From assembly GCA_051251595.1 (NCBI GenBank), contig JBPOFA010000016.1:1-64000 (forward strand): a stretch of 64,000 nt of DNA, given 5' to 3'. The notes below the pieces were generated by a model. It was not told where the DNA came from. It did not search any database and saw only the letters and a program-made list of their open reading frames with translations. A program made the translations under genes and the position numbers. The first letter of the stretch is position 1. The number at the start of each line of letters is the position of its first letter. Below, piece after piece: positions 47,064 through 55,631 of the stretch. This DNA comes from NORP110 sp051251595 (GTDB taxonomy: Bacteria > Pseudomonadota > Alphaproteobacteria > Rhodobacterales > Rhodobacteraceae).

Positions 47064-47076
47064 TAACGTAATGTTA
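47064..47076. promoter_or_regulatory. LysR-type box between lysR and tctC
   Basis: TAAC-N5-GTTA (TAACGTAATGTTA), which obeys the T-N11-A rule, lies 21 bp upstream of the lysR start. A related sequence TAACGCTAATCTTA follows at about 47116-47129 on the tctC side. Together they fit recognition and activation sites. Confidence 0.55.
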
Positions 47077-47200
47077 TGAATGCAGCAAAAACAGCAATTG
47101 AAGTTCAGAGCTACTTAACGCTAATCTTACCTGTGGGCAACTTTATCCATTTGCCACAGAGATTTATGAGGAAAGCGGCGCCGCCGCATTGGGAGGAACT

Positions 47201-48196
47201 ATGAAAATGACTTGGATGGGTGCCGTTGCGGCGCTCTTGATGACGGGGTCAGCTGTATCCGCACAACAGTTCCCTGAGCGTGAGCTGCTTGGTGTTGTGA
47301 TGTGGGGCGCAGGTGGCGCGACTGACACGGTTGCGCGCGCGATCAACCCTGCGGCCGAAGAGGCTTTGGGCAAATCAATCGTCGTCTTGAACAAATCCGG
47401 CGGGGCCGGCGCGATTTCAACGGCTTACGTGAATGCAGCCCCGGCGGACGGGTACACATTCCTTTACGGGGCAGAGAACCCGCAGCTGCATCCCATCATG
47501 GGCGTGGCTGATCTGGATTATTCCAAGTTCACCCCGATCAATATCCTGGGCCGTGGTGTTGCTGTGATCGTGGTCCCGGCAGAGTCTAAATACCAAACGA
47601 TGGCTGATCTGATGGCCGATATCGAGGCCAATCCGGGTGCTGTGATCATGGGCTCTACCGGGCCTGGCGGCTTGCCAAGCACGATTGGCGCATTGATCGC
47701 CAATTCCGCCCCGTTTGAGGTTACTGCGATTCCATTCGACGGCGAGGGCCCCGGTCTTACGGCCATGTTGGGCGGCGAAGTTGACTTTATGCCTGCAGGT
47801 ATCTCTGCGGCGGCAGAGCAGGTTAAAGCGGGCAAAATGCGTGCCCTTGCTGTGGTCAACACAGAGCCGGTGGACAGTTTGCCAGAAGCACCCGCGATCA
47901 CGGATGCAATCCCTGACATGGCGAACCTTTTGCCATGGGGCCCGTTTTACGGTGTCTTCGTGCGTCAGGACACGCCAGATGATGTTGTGGCCACATTGAC
48001 AGAGGCCTTCACAACCGCGGCTGAAAGCGAAACATTTACAACGCTGATGGCCAACCGCGGGAACATCGTGATGAACATGTCCGGCCAAGAAGCTGTCGAT
48101 TTCCTTGTTAAGTGGCAGCAAGCCACGGCTTGGGCATTGCAAGACACTGGGGCGGCCAAAGTCAGCCCCGAAACCTTGGGCATCCCACGTCCATAA
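47201..48196 (+). CDS. tctC: TctC-type periplasmic binding protein of a tripartite tricarboxylate transporter
   Basis: A 331-residue binding protein of the TctC/Bug family with a Sec signal peptide ending at VSA-QQ (about residue 20). It carries family motifs such as the conserved Gly-rich AGGATDTVAR at about 38. GGGAGGA precedes ATG 47201. A perfect terminator separates it from tctB, consistent with excess production of binding protein. Ligands of the family include citrate, other carboxylates and aromatic acids. Confidence 0.9.
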   Translation: MKMTWMGAVAALLMTGSAVSAQQFPERELLGVVMWGAGGATDTVARAINPAAEEALGKSIVVLNKSGGAGAISTAYVNAAPADGYTFLYGAENPQLHPIMGVADLDYSKFTPINILGRGVAVIVVPAESKYQTMADLMADIEANPGAVIMGSTGPGGLPSTIGALIANSAPFEVTAIPFDGEGPGLTAMLGGEVDFMPAGISAAAEQVKAGKMRALAVVNTEPVDSLPEAPAITDAIPDMANLLPWGPFYGVFVRQDTPDDVVATLTEAFTTAAESETFTTLMANRGNIVMNMSGQEAVDFLVKWQQATAWALQDTGAAKVSPETLGIPRP

Positions 48197-48204
48197 CGCT
48201 TATC

Positions 48205-48244
48205 GCACCGGCCCGTCCTGATTTGGGCCGGTGCATCTGTTTTT
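48205..48244 (+). terminator. rho-independent terminator between tctC and tctB
   Basis: GCACCGGCCC (48205-48214) and GGGCCGGTGC (48225-48234) form a perfect 10-bp stem, followed by TTTTT (48240-48244). Partial read-through would still allow expression of tctBA. Confidence 0.85.
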
Positions 48245-48256
48245 CCCGGGAATATC

Positions 48257-48742
48257 ATGATGTCCAAAGAGGCCACCCGCAGGCCCGGAGAGCTTTTGTT
48301 TTCCGTGATCCTTGTCGTTTTTTCCGTCGCAGCTTTTTGGCAGGCTTATTCGATTTCTGGTTTCACCGGAAAGACCACGCCCGGGGTGTTTCCGATGCTT
48401 GCCTCTGGGGTGATGACCGTATCGGGGCTTTTGATCCTGATCTCGACGGCGCGTACGCCGCCTGATATGAGCGACGCAGCTGGCTTTTTCACCAAGGTTC
48501 TGTCGCGCAACCATATCGTGCTGATCGGATTGGTTCTGGGCTATGTCGTCTTGATGCCGTTGCTTGGGTTCATCGTCAGCTCTGCGTTGTTTTTATTCTG
48601 CGCGTTTCAGTTTTTGTGGCGTAAGAGCCCATTGGTCACGCTGGCGCTGACGGCCCTTACATTGGCTGTGATCTACATCATATTCCGCGAAGTGTTTCAG
48701 GTCGTCCTGCCGCAAGGCAGTTTGCTGCGGGGACTGTTCTAA
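48257..48742 (+). CDS. tctB: TctB-type small membrane subunit
   Basis: A 161-residue membrane protein with four predicted helices, the expected size and topology of TctB. It ends one base before the tctA start, so the two membrane subunits are co-translated. A weak GGGAA lies upstream of ATG 48257. Confidence 0.85.
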   Translation: MMSKEATRRPGELLFSVILVVFSVAAFWQAYSISGFTGKTTPGVFPMLASGVMTVSGLLILISTARTPPDMSDAAGFFTKVLSRNHIVLIGLVLGYVVLMPLLGFIVSSALFLFCAFQFLWRKSPLVTLALTALTLAVIYIIFREVFQVVLPQGSLLRGLF

Positions 48743-50251
48743 ATGATCGAAGCACTTGGCTTTTTCGCAATCGCCTGGACGGACCCATGGCTTATTTTCC
48801 TGACCGCTGCGGGGACATTGGCCGGGATTTACGTCGGTGCCATTCCCGGGCTTTCGGTGACAATGGCGACATCCATTCTGATATCCTTCACCTTCAATTG
48901 GGATGTGAACGAAGCCCTGGCGCTGATCGCCGGTGTCTTTTTTGGCGGGGTCTATGGCGGTTCGCGTACGGCCATTCTTCTTAATATCCCCGGCGCACCG
49001 TCTGCGATTGCAACGGCGATTGAGGGCTATCCGCTGGCCAAGCGCGGCGAGGCGGGTGAGGCCATCGGGCTGACCACGGTTATGTCGGTCTTTGGCGGTT
49101 TTGTGGGCATCATCGCCCTTGCGCTGTTCGCGCCGGTTATCTCTAGCTTTGCGCTGATGTTCCAATCGCGCGACTATTTGCTGCTTGGCATCATCGGGAT
49201 CTTGCTGGTTGGCACCTTGTCGGGCGAAAGCTTTGCCAAGGGGGCCTTTGCCGGGGCGCTTGGCGTGTTGATCGGCATGGTTGGCCTTGACCCTATGACG
49301 GCCGAGGGGCGGTTTACATTTGGGTCGATTCACCTATTGGGCGGTATCCCCTACGTTGCGGCGATGATCGGCTTTTTTGGCGTGGCCGAGGCGCTTGTTC
49401 AGCTGCACACGCTGAACACCCCGGCGATCAAACAAAAGATTGACCGGATCATTCCGAAATTCTCGGATGTGAAAAAATACTTTTGGCTTGCAATGCGCGC
49501 CTCTGGGATCGGGACGATCATCGGTGCTTTGCCCGGTACGGGCGGCGACATCGCGGCCTTGCTTGCCTATGACGATGCGAAGCGGTCCACAAAGAACCCC
49601 GAACGCCCGTTTGGCACAGGCAATCGCGAAGGTCTTGTTGCGCCAGAGGCGGCGAATAATGCGGCCGTGGGCGGCGCGCATATCCCAATGCTGACCCTTG
49701 GTATTCCCGGCGATGCGGTGACGGCCGTCATCATCGGTGCGTTGTTTATTCACGGGCTAAAGCCCGGGCCGTTGTTGCTGGTGGAAACACCGCATCTGTT
49801 CTGGTTCATCGTGGGCAGCCTGACACTTGCCAATGTCTTTTTGCTGATCTTTGGTCTGACGGGCATCCGCATGTTCACCAAGATTGTGGAATGCCCCAAA
49901 GCCGTGCTGATCCCGCTGATCATTGTGCTCAGCGCGGTTGGTACCTATGCGATCCAGAACAATCCCGTCGATGTGTACTGGATGCTGTTTTTCGGCGTCG
50001 TCGGCTATTTCATGAAGACCTATGGCTTTCAGGTGGGGCCGGTGATTTTGGGGGTCATTCTTGGCCCGATGATGGACAGCAACTATCGCCGAACGATGTT
50101 GCGCGCCCGGCAAGACATGGGCGATTTCCTGTGGGGGTTTGTGTCCAACCCGATTTCCCTGATCCTGACAACGGGTCTGGTGATCATGTTCCTCAGCCAG
50201 ACTCCGCTTTGGCCGTTCCTGCGACGCAAACTCGGTTTGAAGTCAGAGTGA
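48743..50251 (+). CDS. tctA: TctA-type large membrane subunit
   Basis: A 502-residue protein with about twelve predicted helices. It shows the family segments GAIPGLSVTMA (about 33) and its internal counterpart GALPGTGGDIAALLAYD (about 259), the two Gly-Pro loops. It forms the sodium- or proton-driven channel that works with TctB and TctC. Confidence 0.94.
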   Translation: MIEALGFFAIAWTDPWLIFLTAAGTLAGIYVGAIPGLSVTMATSILISFTFNWDVNEALALIAGVFFGGVYGGSRTAILLNIPGAPSAIATAIEGYPLAKRGEAGEAIGLTTVMSVFGGFVGIIALALFAPVISSFALMFQSRDYLLLGIIGILLVGTLSGESFAKGAFAGALGVLIGMVGLDPMTAEGRFTFGSIHLLGGIPYVAAMIGFFGVAEALVQLHTLNTPAIKQKIDRIIPKFSDVKKYFWLAMRASGIGTIIGALPGTGGDIAALLAYDDAKRSTKNPERPFGTGNREGLVAPEAANNAAVGGAHIPMLTLGIPGDAVTAVIIGALFIHGLKPGPLLLVETPHLFWFIVGSLTLANVFLLIFGLTGIRMFTKIVECPKAVLIPLIIVLSAVGTYAIQNNPVDVYWMLFFGVVGYFMKTYGFQVGPVILGVILGPMMDSNYRRTMLRARQDMGDFLWGFVSNPISLILTTGLVIMFLSQTPLWPFLRRKLGLKSE

Positions 50252-50317
50252 GGCGACTTCAAATGTCTGCGGCTCAATGTGTTGAGTTTGGTTCATAGCT
50301 TCCATAAAACGCGGCGC

Positions 50318-50335
50318 TGCATGGACCACCATGCA
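50318..50335. terminator. small hairpin between tctA and the MFS gene
   Basis: TGCATGG-ACCC-like loop-CCATGCA: 7-bp arms at 50318-50324 and 50329-50335. It sits between convergent genes. No T-run, so only a weak candidate. Confidence 0.3.
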
Positions 50336-50353
50336 AATCCGAAGAGAATTGTC

Positions 50354-51601
50354 TCAAGATCTTTGGGTCAGTTTCCGGATGACCGGGGCGCCCCAGGTGA
50401 GCGCCATGACAAGAAGCCCAATAGCGGCAGCGAGTGCAGAGATATAGTAGGGTGAGCGTATCGAAAGGCTCATCAATCCGCCGCCAGCCAACGACATGAC
50501 TCCGCCTGCCAGACAGAAGATCGCGGTGGTGACGCCCATGATCCAACCTTGATCGGCCTCGCTTACGCTTCCGGAAAACAGGCCCAAAAGGGTCGGGTAT
50601 GAAACCCCAAAGAAAAAGTAGAACAAGAAGACCGGAATATAGGAAATCGGTCCGATAGTGATGAACACAAAGGCAAGCGCACAGATTACCATGATGACAA
50701 GGCTCGTTCCGACAATGGTGCCTTTGCCCACGCGTTTCTGGACTGGATTGACAAGGAAAGTGCTGCTGGTCGCCAGGGCGATCCCAATCACAAGCATGGC
50801 GACGCTGCCCCCGACAACGCCATAGCCAAATGCGCTCGTCAGATAGTTGTCGACAAATATGTAAAACGTGACATTTGCGATCATGAACAAGCTATAGACA
50901 GGCAGCAGTTTCATAACGACAGGGAATTCCCTGACCCGGTTTAGGCTTTCAAAAATCTCGGCCGGGCGAAAGGCGTACGGAACGCGTTCGGTCCGAATGT
51001 CATTGAAACATAACGACACAAGTATCATCGCGATCAACACCAATGCAAAGGCCGCATAAAAGGGCAATGTGTAGCTTGCCAGGGTACCGATAATGTCTGG
51101 ATCTGCCAAAACGCCGCCAATGATCGGGCCACCGACCAGGCCGAAACTGACGCCCGTGACGATGTATCCCATGTTCCGATCCCGATCCGCGTCGTCGGTA
51201 CTGCCGTCAATCATCGCTGCTTGGGCGATCGGTTGGTTTCCTGCGGTAAAGCCAGTAATCGCGCGTCCAAGCACCAACAGCCACAGACTGTTGAGCATGA
51301 TCGACGCGATGGTGATGGCATACCCCACCAAGGCGCCTGCAAGACAGATCAACAGGGCATTCTTGCGTCCGATCGAGTCAGACAGCCTTGCGATATAGAT
51401 CACCCCGAAAAACCAGGAAAGAAAGAAGATGCCTACAACCAAACCAAAATCGAAATGCCGCATCCCGATTGACGTATCCGTGGGCAAGAAGCTGGATTTC
51501 GGGTTCATGATCATCGCGTTTATGATCGGAAATACAAGCCCTTGGCCGATCAGGTCGACAAAAACGACGAACATAAGGGTAATCTTTACCAACGGTGTCA
51601 T
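50354..51601 (-). CDS. major facilitator superfamily transporter
   Basis: A 415-residue membrane protein with twelve predicted helices. It has the MFS signature RLSDSIGRKNALL in the loop after helix 2, and the antiporter-like segment GRAITGFTAGNQPIAQA in helix 5, which recalls drug or multidrug exporters of the DHA1 group. GGGAGG precedes the ATG. It stands alone, convergent with tctA. The substrate is unknown. Confidence 0.88.
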   Translation of the reverse strand: MTPLVKITLMFVVFVDLIGQGLVFPIINAMIMNPKSSFLPTDTSIGMRHFDFGLVVGIFFLSWFFGVIYIARLSDSIGRKNALLICLAGALVGYAITIASIMLNSLWLLVLGRAITGFTAGNQPIAQAAMIDGSTDDADRDRNMGYIVTGVSFGLVGGPIIGGVLADPDIIGTLASYTLPFYAAFALVLIAMILVSLCFNDIRTERVPYAFRPAEIFESLNRVREFPVVMKLLPVYSLFMIANVTFYIFVDNYLTSAFGYGVVGGSVAMLVIGIALATSSTFLVNPVQKRVGKGTIVGTSLVIMVICALAFVFITIGPISYIPVFLFYFFFGVSYPTLLGLFSGSVSEADQGWIMGVTTAIFCLAGGVMSLAGGGLMSLSIRSPYYISALAAAIGLLVMALTWGAPVIRKLTQRS

Positions 51602-51902
51602 CTTGTGCCTCCCATGAGGTCGTTTCCTCGTAATTTCGTTTCTTCATGCTCGCGACGGTATTTGCGAAACCCTTCGATTTGGTCCCCAATTTCCCTTATC
51701 TCCGTGCGGCGCCCTGTGTTGGCGGAATTACCAAAGGACTCGTTGCACTGAACAAGGGAACGGCGGCACGGCCAATCTGTGATTGGCCTACAATTCCACA
51801 AAAGAGCCTTCTTTGAAACAGGCAAGAATACTCAAGCGATTTGATGCATTAGCGATCAATTTAACACTCAACCGCCTCACACGCCCAAGTCTTTTTACCA
51901 GA
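51602..51902. other. divergent promoter region, no gene
   Basis: About 300 bp with AT-rich parts near 51830-51870. It should contain the MFS promoter (left) and the upstream part of the acyltransferase promoter (right). Confidence 0.5.
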
Positions 51903-51920
51903 GTGTCATCTATGTGTTGC
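51903..51920 (+). promoter_or_regulatory. weak Pho-box-like site before the acyltransferase
   Basis: GTGTCAT-CTAT-GTGTTGC: the first heptamer is a perfect half site, the second fits only at its first four bases. CATAGT follows at a distance suitable for a -10 element. It would make the gene co-regulated with the facing plcP operon. Confidence 0.4.
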
Positions 51921-51943
51921 GTGGCCATGCATAGTCATGGGGC

Positions 51944-52822
51944 ATGAGGGAAAGCATTGAACCTTTGATCGTGGAACGCGCGCCATGGTTGGCCAGGCAA
52001 GGCCTGTGGCCAAGGGCGGCGCGTGGTGTTCTGGACCAGATCCTGGGCTATGACGAGGTCGTGTCTTTGGCCGAAACGCTGAAGGACAAATCCGCCCCCG
52101 GCATCATGAACACCGTCGCGGACCGTTTGGCCAAGGATGTGCATGTGACCGGTTTGGAAAATATGCCCAAGACCGGCGCTGCGTTGGTTGTGGCAAACCA
52201 TCCGACCGGCATCGGGGATGGTATCATGCTGTGGCACGCTTTGCGTCAGCTGCGCCCTGACATGTTTTTCTACGCGAATTCAGATATTTTGCGCATCTTG
52301 CCCCAGATGGGGGATTTGATCGCCCCGGTAGAGTGGCGTCATGAAAAACGCAGCCACACCAAAGCCCGGGAAACGATGACCTATACGCGCGCCGCTTTTG
52401 ATGCGGGGCGTCTTGGGGTGATTTTCCCGTCGGGTCGGCTGGCCAAGCGCCGGGGGCTGACCTTGCATGAACGGCCCTGGATGGGCTCTGCGGCGACCTT
52501 GGCGCGCAAGTTTGATTTGCCCGTGATCCCGATCAACATTCAAGCCCGCAATTCGGCGCTGTTTTATATGTTTGACTATCTCCACCCGACCTTGCGCGAC
52601 ATTACTTTGTTTCACGAAACGCTCAACAAGGACCGGCAGTTTTTTAGGATTACGGTTGGTCGCCCTGTTTCAGCGTCAGAGCTGTCGTCTGACGCCGAAG
52701 ATGCCACCGCCTATATCAAGCGGGTGACGCTTCAGGCGGGTGATCCGCAGCTGCATCGCTCTGGCGCTTTGCGGCCTTCTTATTGGCGACGGATCAGCCC
52801 AAAGCCGCGGCGTTTGACCTAA
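51944..52822 (+). CDS. PlsC-like acyltransferase
   Basis: A 292-residue glycerolipid acyltransferase homologue. The active-site region reads NHPTGIGDG (about 85-93), an HX5D variant of the classical HX4D. The second family block FPSGRLAKR (about 165) corresponds to the substrate-binding FPEGTRS. It converges on the btaB gene. Location beside betaine-lipid genes suggests a role in membrane lipid synthesis or remodelling, perhaps acylating lysolipid or glycerol-based precursors. The ribosome binding site is poor. Confidence 0.8.
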   Translation: MRESIEPLIVERAPWLARQGLWPRAARGVLDQILGYDEVVSLAETLKDKSAPGIMNTVADRLAKDVHVTGLENMPKTGAALVVANHPTGIGDGIMLWHALRQLRPDMFFYANSDILRILPQMGDLIAPVEWRHEKRSHTKARETMTYTRAAFDAGRLGVIFPSGRLAKRRGLTLHERPWMGSAATLARKFDLPVIPINIQARNSALFYMFDYLHPTLRDITLFHETLNKDRQFFRITVGRPVSASELSSDAEDATAYIKRVTLQAGDPQLHRSGALRPSYWRRISPKPRRLT

Positions 52823-52851
52823 GTGGGCACAGCCTTTGGCGGCGGCCCGTT

Positions 52852-53478
52852 TCAGTTCAGCCGGGTGACGCAGGCATATTGGGCATAGCTGCGCAGCAAT
52901 GGGGCATGTTCAATTTGCGTGTTGGCGTGCTGCTGCAAGACCGAACGCAGGCTGTCGCGCGGCTCGACGTGAAACCGCCCAAGCCAGTTGCGCAGCCCCT
53001 TGTCGAACCATTCCGGCATGCGGGATTGATCGCCAAAATCAACGATATGCAATTCGCCCTTGGGGGCCAGATGGCGCAGCGCCTGATCAATGGCCTGTTC
53101 CCATACCGGGATCATCGACACGCAATAGGACATGACGATCCGGTCAAACTTTTCCTGGCCGAAGATTTGCAGGGGATCAAAATCGCAGGCATCCGCCAGT
53201 CCAAGCTTGGCCCGGCCCCCCAGCTTTGCGCGGGCAGAGACCAGCATTTCAGACGAAATATCCAACCCATATAGGTTGCAGCCCGGGTAGCGCATGTCGA
53301 TCTGGTCCAGATTTCGTCCGGTGCCACAGGCGATTTCCAGGATATGCATTCCCTGTTCCGGGCGCAGTTGCTTGAGCGCATGATCCCGCCCCAGAAGGTA
53401 ATATTTGCGCGTCGCATCATAGATCAGCCGCTGCCGACGGTAGACCTGATCCATCAAAGCTGCATGAGAGTTTGCCAT
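52852..53478 (-). CDS. btaB: BtaB, diacylglycerylhomoserine N-methyltransferase
   Basis: A SAM-dependent methyltransferase of 208 aa that trimethylates diacylglyceryl-homoserine to the betaine lipid DGTS. The SAM-binding motif ILEIACGTGRN is at about residue 46, followed by LYGLDISSEM. ATG 53478 was chosen; it lies four bases after the btaA stop, with AGGGG as ribosome binding site. Position directly behind btaA makes the assignment secure. Confidence 0.93.
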   Translation of the reverse strand: MANSHAALMDQVYRRQRLIYDATRKYYLLGRDHALKQLRPEQGMHILEIACGTGRNLDQIDMRYPGCNLYGLDISSEMLVSARAKLGGRAKLGLADACDFDPLQIFGQEKFDRIVMSYCVSMIPVWEQAIDQALRHLAPKGELHIVDFGDQSRMPEWFDKGLRNWLGRFHVEPRDSLRSVLQQHANTQIEHAPLLRSYAQYACVTRLN

Positions 53479-53482
53479 AGGA

Positions 53483-54709
53483 TCACCCCTGGAATTCATA
53501 TAGGTGAAACCCGCCGTAAATGGCGGATCGATCGTTTTGGAACCCTTTGGCAGAGGCCTCTGTCTGATAGGTCCAGCGGCGCAAGGTTTGATCGGCAACC
53601 CGGCCCGGCAAAATGTCATCCGCGCCGCCTGTGCGAAAGATCACACGCGCGCCCGGGCTGGCTGTGCGGGTGATTTGGTCCCACAGCGCATTCAGTTGCG
53701 CATCATTCATCCAATCCTGGGCATCCAGCAAAACATAGGCCTGTTTTGACCCGCTTGGTTGCCCGGCCAGAACGTCGGTCAATGATCTGTTTAATACGGT
53801 CATGCGATCGGCATTGGCACGCAAGGTTTCGAAGTTCCGGGCCTCTAGATAAGGGGGGACGGCGGCATCTTTTGTGGGTTCATAGCCGCGGGTCACAGCC
53901 TGCCAGGCAAAGTAGTTGTCCTGGATCGGGAAATCGCAAAACAGTTTGCGGGTTCGTTCTTTTAGCACCGCGACGATATCGCCATCGGCATCAGCGGCCA
54001 GCTTGTCATATTGGGCGGGGGGGATGCCCAAGCCGAACAGGCTCGCCCTTTGTCGGGCGAGGAATTTCACGAACCCGCTGTCGAAAAGCGGGGCGATCTG
54101 CGTGTCGAAAAAGGCGGTTTGCTCTGCCATGGATTTGGCGTTGAGCAGGCCGGAAAAGTCGACCCGAGCGACTGTGGTGATCAAGTTCACAGCGCCTAGG
54201 AACCGCCCCAAAAGCCCTTGGCGAAACAGCCCGCGTGCCAGCATGTTCTTACGTGGCCTGGTCAGCGACCAGCCGTCCCAATAAGCGCGGACCTTAGGGT
54301 CCAGATGCGGCGCGACGTAGCGGTTGAAATGCGTGACGTTCGTTTTCAAATCGGCACGCGCCAGCATTTCATACAGCGTTGCATGGTCCGGAACGGTCTG
54401 GACGGTGGCCAGTTTCAACTTGTTGAGCATCACATGCGAGGGGGACAGATCCACCGCAGTGATAGAGGCCGGGCTGGCCGTGAGGTAGGACAAGGCGTTG
54501 CAGCCGCCGGACGCGATACAGACAAGATTGTCGCCAGCGCTTAACTGCAGGGCCTCCATGTCAACCACCGGGTCTTCCCAGATTTGGGCATAGACCAACC
54601 CGTGAAACAGCCTGGCAAAAACACGTTCCAACACGCCTTCGCGGCTGAGCACTGTGTTTTGGTTGACGGCCGCGCCAAGTTGTTCGGTGATCGTTGGTGT
54701 CGAGGTCAT
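53483..54709 (-). CDS. btaA: BtaA, diacylglycerol 3-amino-3-carboxypropyltransferase
   Basis: A 408-residue enzyme that transfers the aminocarboxypropyl group of S-adenosylmethionine to diacylglycerol, the first step of betaine-lipid synthesis. It shows the family opening LVYAQIWEDPVVDMEAL (about 38-54), then a SAM-binding CIASGGCNAL (about 64) and AVDLSPSH (about 85). The diacylglycerol substrate would come from PlcP encoded 13 bp upstream. The gene is in the middle of plcP-btaA-btaB. Confidence 0.95.
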   Translation of the reverse strand: MTSTPTITEQLGAAVNQNTVLSREGVLERVFARLFHGLVYAQIWEDPVVDMEALQLSAGDNLVCIASGGCNALSYLTASPASITAVDLSPSHVMLNKLKLATVQTVPDHATLYEMLARADLKTNVTHFNRYVAPHLDPKVRAYWDGWSLTRPRKNMLARGLFRQGLLGRFLGAVNLITTVARVDFSGLLNAKSMAEQTAFFDTQIAPLFDSGFVKFLARQRASLFGLGIPPAQYDKLAADADGDIVAVLKERTRKLFCDFPIQDNYFAWQAVTRGYEPTKDAAVPPYLEARNFETLRANADRMTVLNRSLTDVLAGQPSGSKQAYVLLDAQDWMNDAQLNALWDQITRTASPGARVIFRTGGADDILPGRVADQTLRRWTYQTEASAKGFQNDRSAIYGGFHLYEFQG

Positions 54710-54722
54710 GTAGCTGTCCTTG

Positions 54723-55523
54723 CTAGCTGTCTTGGTTTTCCAGAACTTTTGATTTCTTGTGTTTTTTGGGGGCGGGGGTGTGTGCGGCTGCGCGTTTTTC
54801 CCAGTCGATCAGGATGATTTCGCCGGTTGTCTGTTCGGCAATCGCGGTGCAGCTTTCGACCCAATCCCCGGTGTTGATATAGGTGATGCCTTGGATCTCG
54901 CGCATATTCGCGTGATGGATATGGCCACAGATGACACCATCAAAACCGCCGCGCTTGGCCTCATCTGCCAGCACGTCTTCGTATTGACCGATAAAGCTGA
55001 CGGCCGCTTTGACCTGGCGTTTCGCCCATTTCGAAAGCGACCAATATCGCCCGCCCCACAAAGACCGGATGCGGTTGATTTTGGGGTTCACCCAGATCAA
55101 AAAGTCATAGGCCGCGTCGCCCAGATGGGCCAGCCATTTGGCGTTCATCACAACGGTGTCGAACTGATCCCCGTGGGTGACAAGAAAGCGTTTGCCCTCT
55201 AGGCCAATGAATTCAGAGGTTTGCACAACTTCGATGCCACCGAAATGCGTGCCAAGATAGTTGCGCATCACCTCGTCATGGTTGCCTGGCACAAACACGA
55301 CACGGGTTCCTTTGCGGGCTTTGTCCAGCAGCACCTGCACCACATTGTTGTGGGTTTGCGGCCAGTGCCAGCCCCGCCGGCTCAGCGCCCAGCCGTCAAA
55401 GATGTCACCGACGAGGTAAATCGTCTCTGCGCTGTTTTGCAGAAGGAAATCCGTCAAAAGTTCGGCTTGGCACCCGCGCGTGCCCAGATGCACATCGGAA
55501 AGAAAGAGTGTCCTGTACTGCAT
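54723..55523 (-). CDS. plcP: PlcP, phosphate-stress phospholipase C (calcineurin-like phosphoesterase)
   Basis: A metallophosphoesterase of 266 aa. The metal-binding motifs are SDVHLG (residues 9-14), GDIFDGW, GNHDE (about 82), and GHIHHA (about 186). Proteins of this type are often labelled UDP-2,3-diacylglucosamine hydrolase (LpxH). The gene neighbourhood with btaAB and the Pho box instead indicate the PlcP that degrades phospholipids to diacylglycerol under phosphate limitation. ATG 55523 follows AAGGGG; a GTG 45 bases upstream would lie inside the promoter. The C-terminus is Lys-rich. Confidence 0.88.
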   Translation of the reverse strand: MQYRTLFLSDVHLGTRGCQAELLTDFLLQNSAETIYLVGDIFDGWALSRRGWHWPQTHNNVVQVLLDKARKGTRVVFVPGNHDEVMRNYLGTHFGGIEVVQTSEFIGLEGKRFLVTHGDQFDTVVMNAKWLAHLGDAAYDFLIWVNPKINRIRSLWGGRYWSLSKWAKRQVKAAVSFIGQYEDVLADEAKRGGFDGVICGHIHHANMREIQGITYINTGDWVESCTAIAEQTTGEIILIDWEKRAAAHTPAPKKHKKSKVLENQDS

Positions 55524-55568
55524 CACAGCCCCTTGGATACATTGCTGCGCTCTGTATATCGGGGTCAC

Positions 55569-55586
55569 ATGACACTTAGATGAAAC
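55569..55586 (-). promoter_or_regulatory. Pho box and promoter of plcP-btaA-btaB
   Basis: On the minus strand the site reads GTTTCAT-CTAA-GTGTCAT: two heptamers of the PhoB type separated by four bases. A -10-like TATACA follows about 11 bases downstream, the standard spacing of PhoB-dependent promoters. The plcP ATG is 46 bp from the box. Confidence 0.78.
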
Positions 55587-55631
55587 AAACGTGATTTGGC
55601 GCGGATCAAAGCCGCTGGCCAGATTGGACGT

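Noticed and set aside
54723..55523. LpxH (UDP-2,3-diacylglucosamine hydrolase) in lipid A synthesis
   Set aside because: The metal motifs fit, but the Pho box and the btaAB neighbours favour PlcP.
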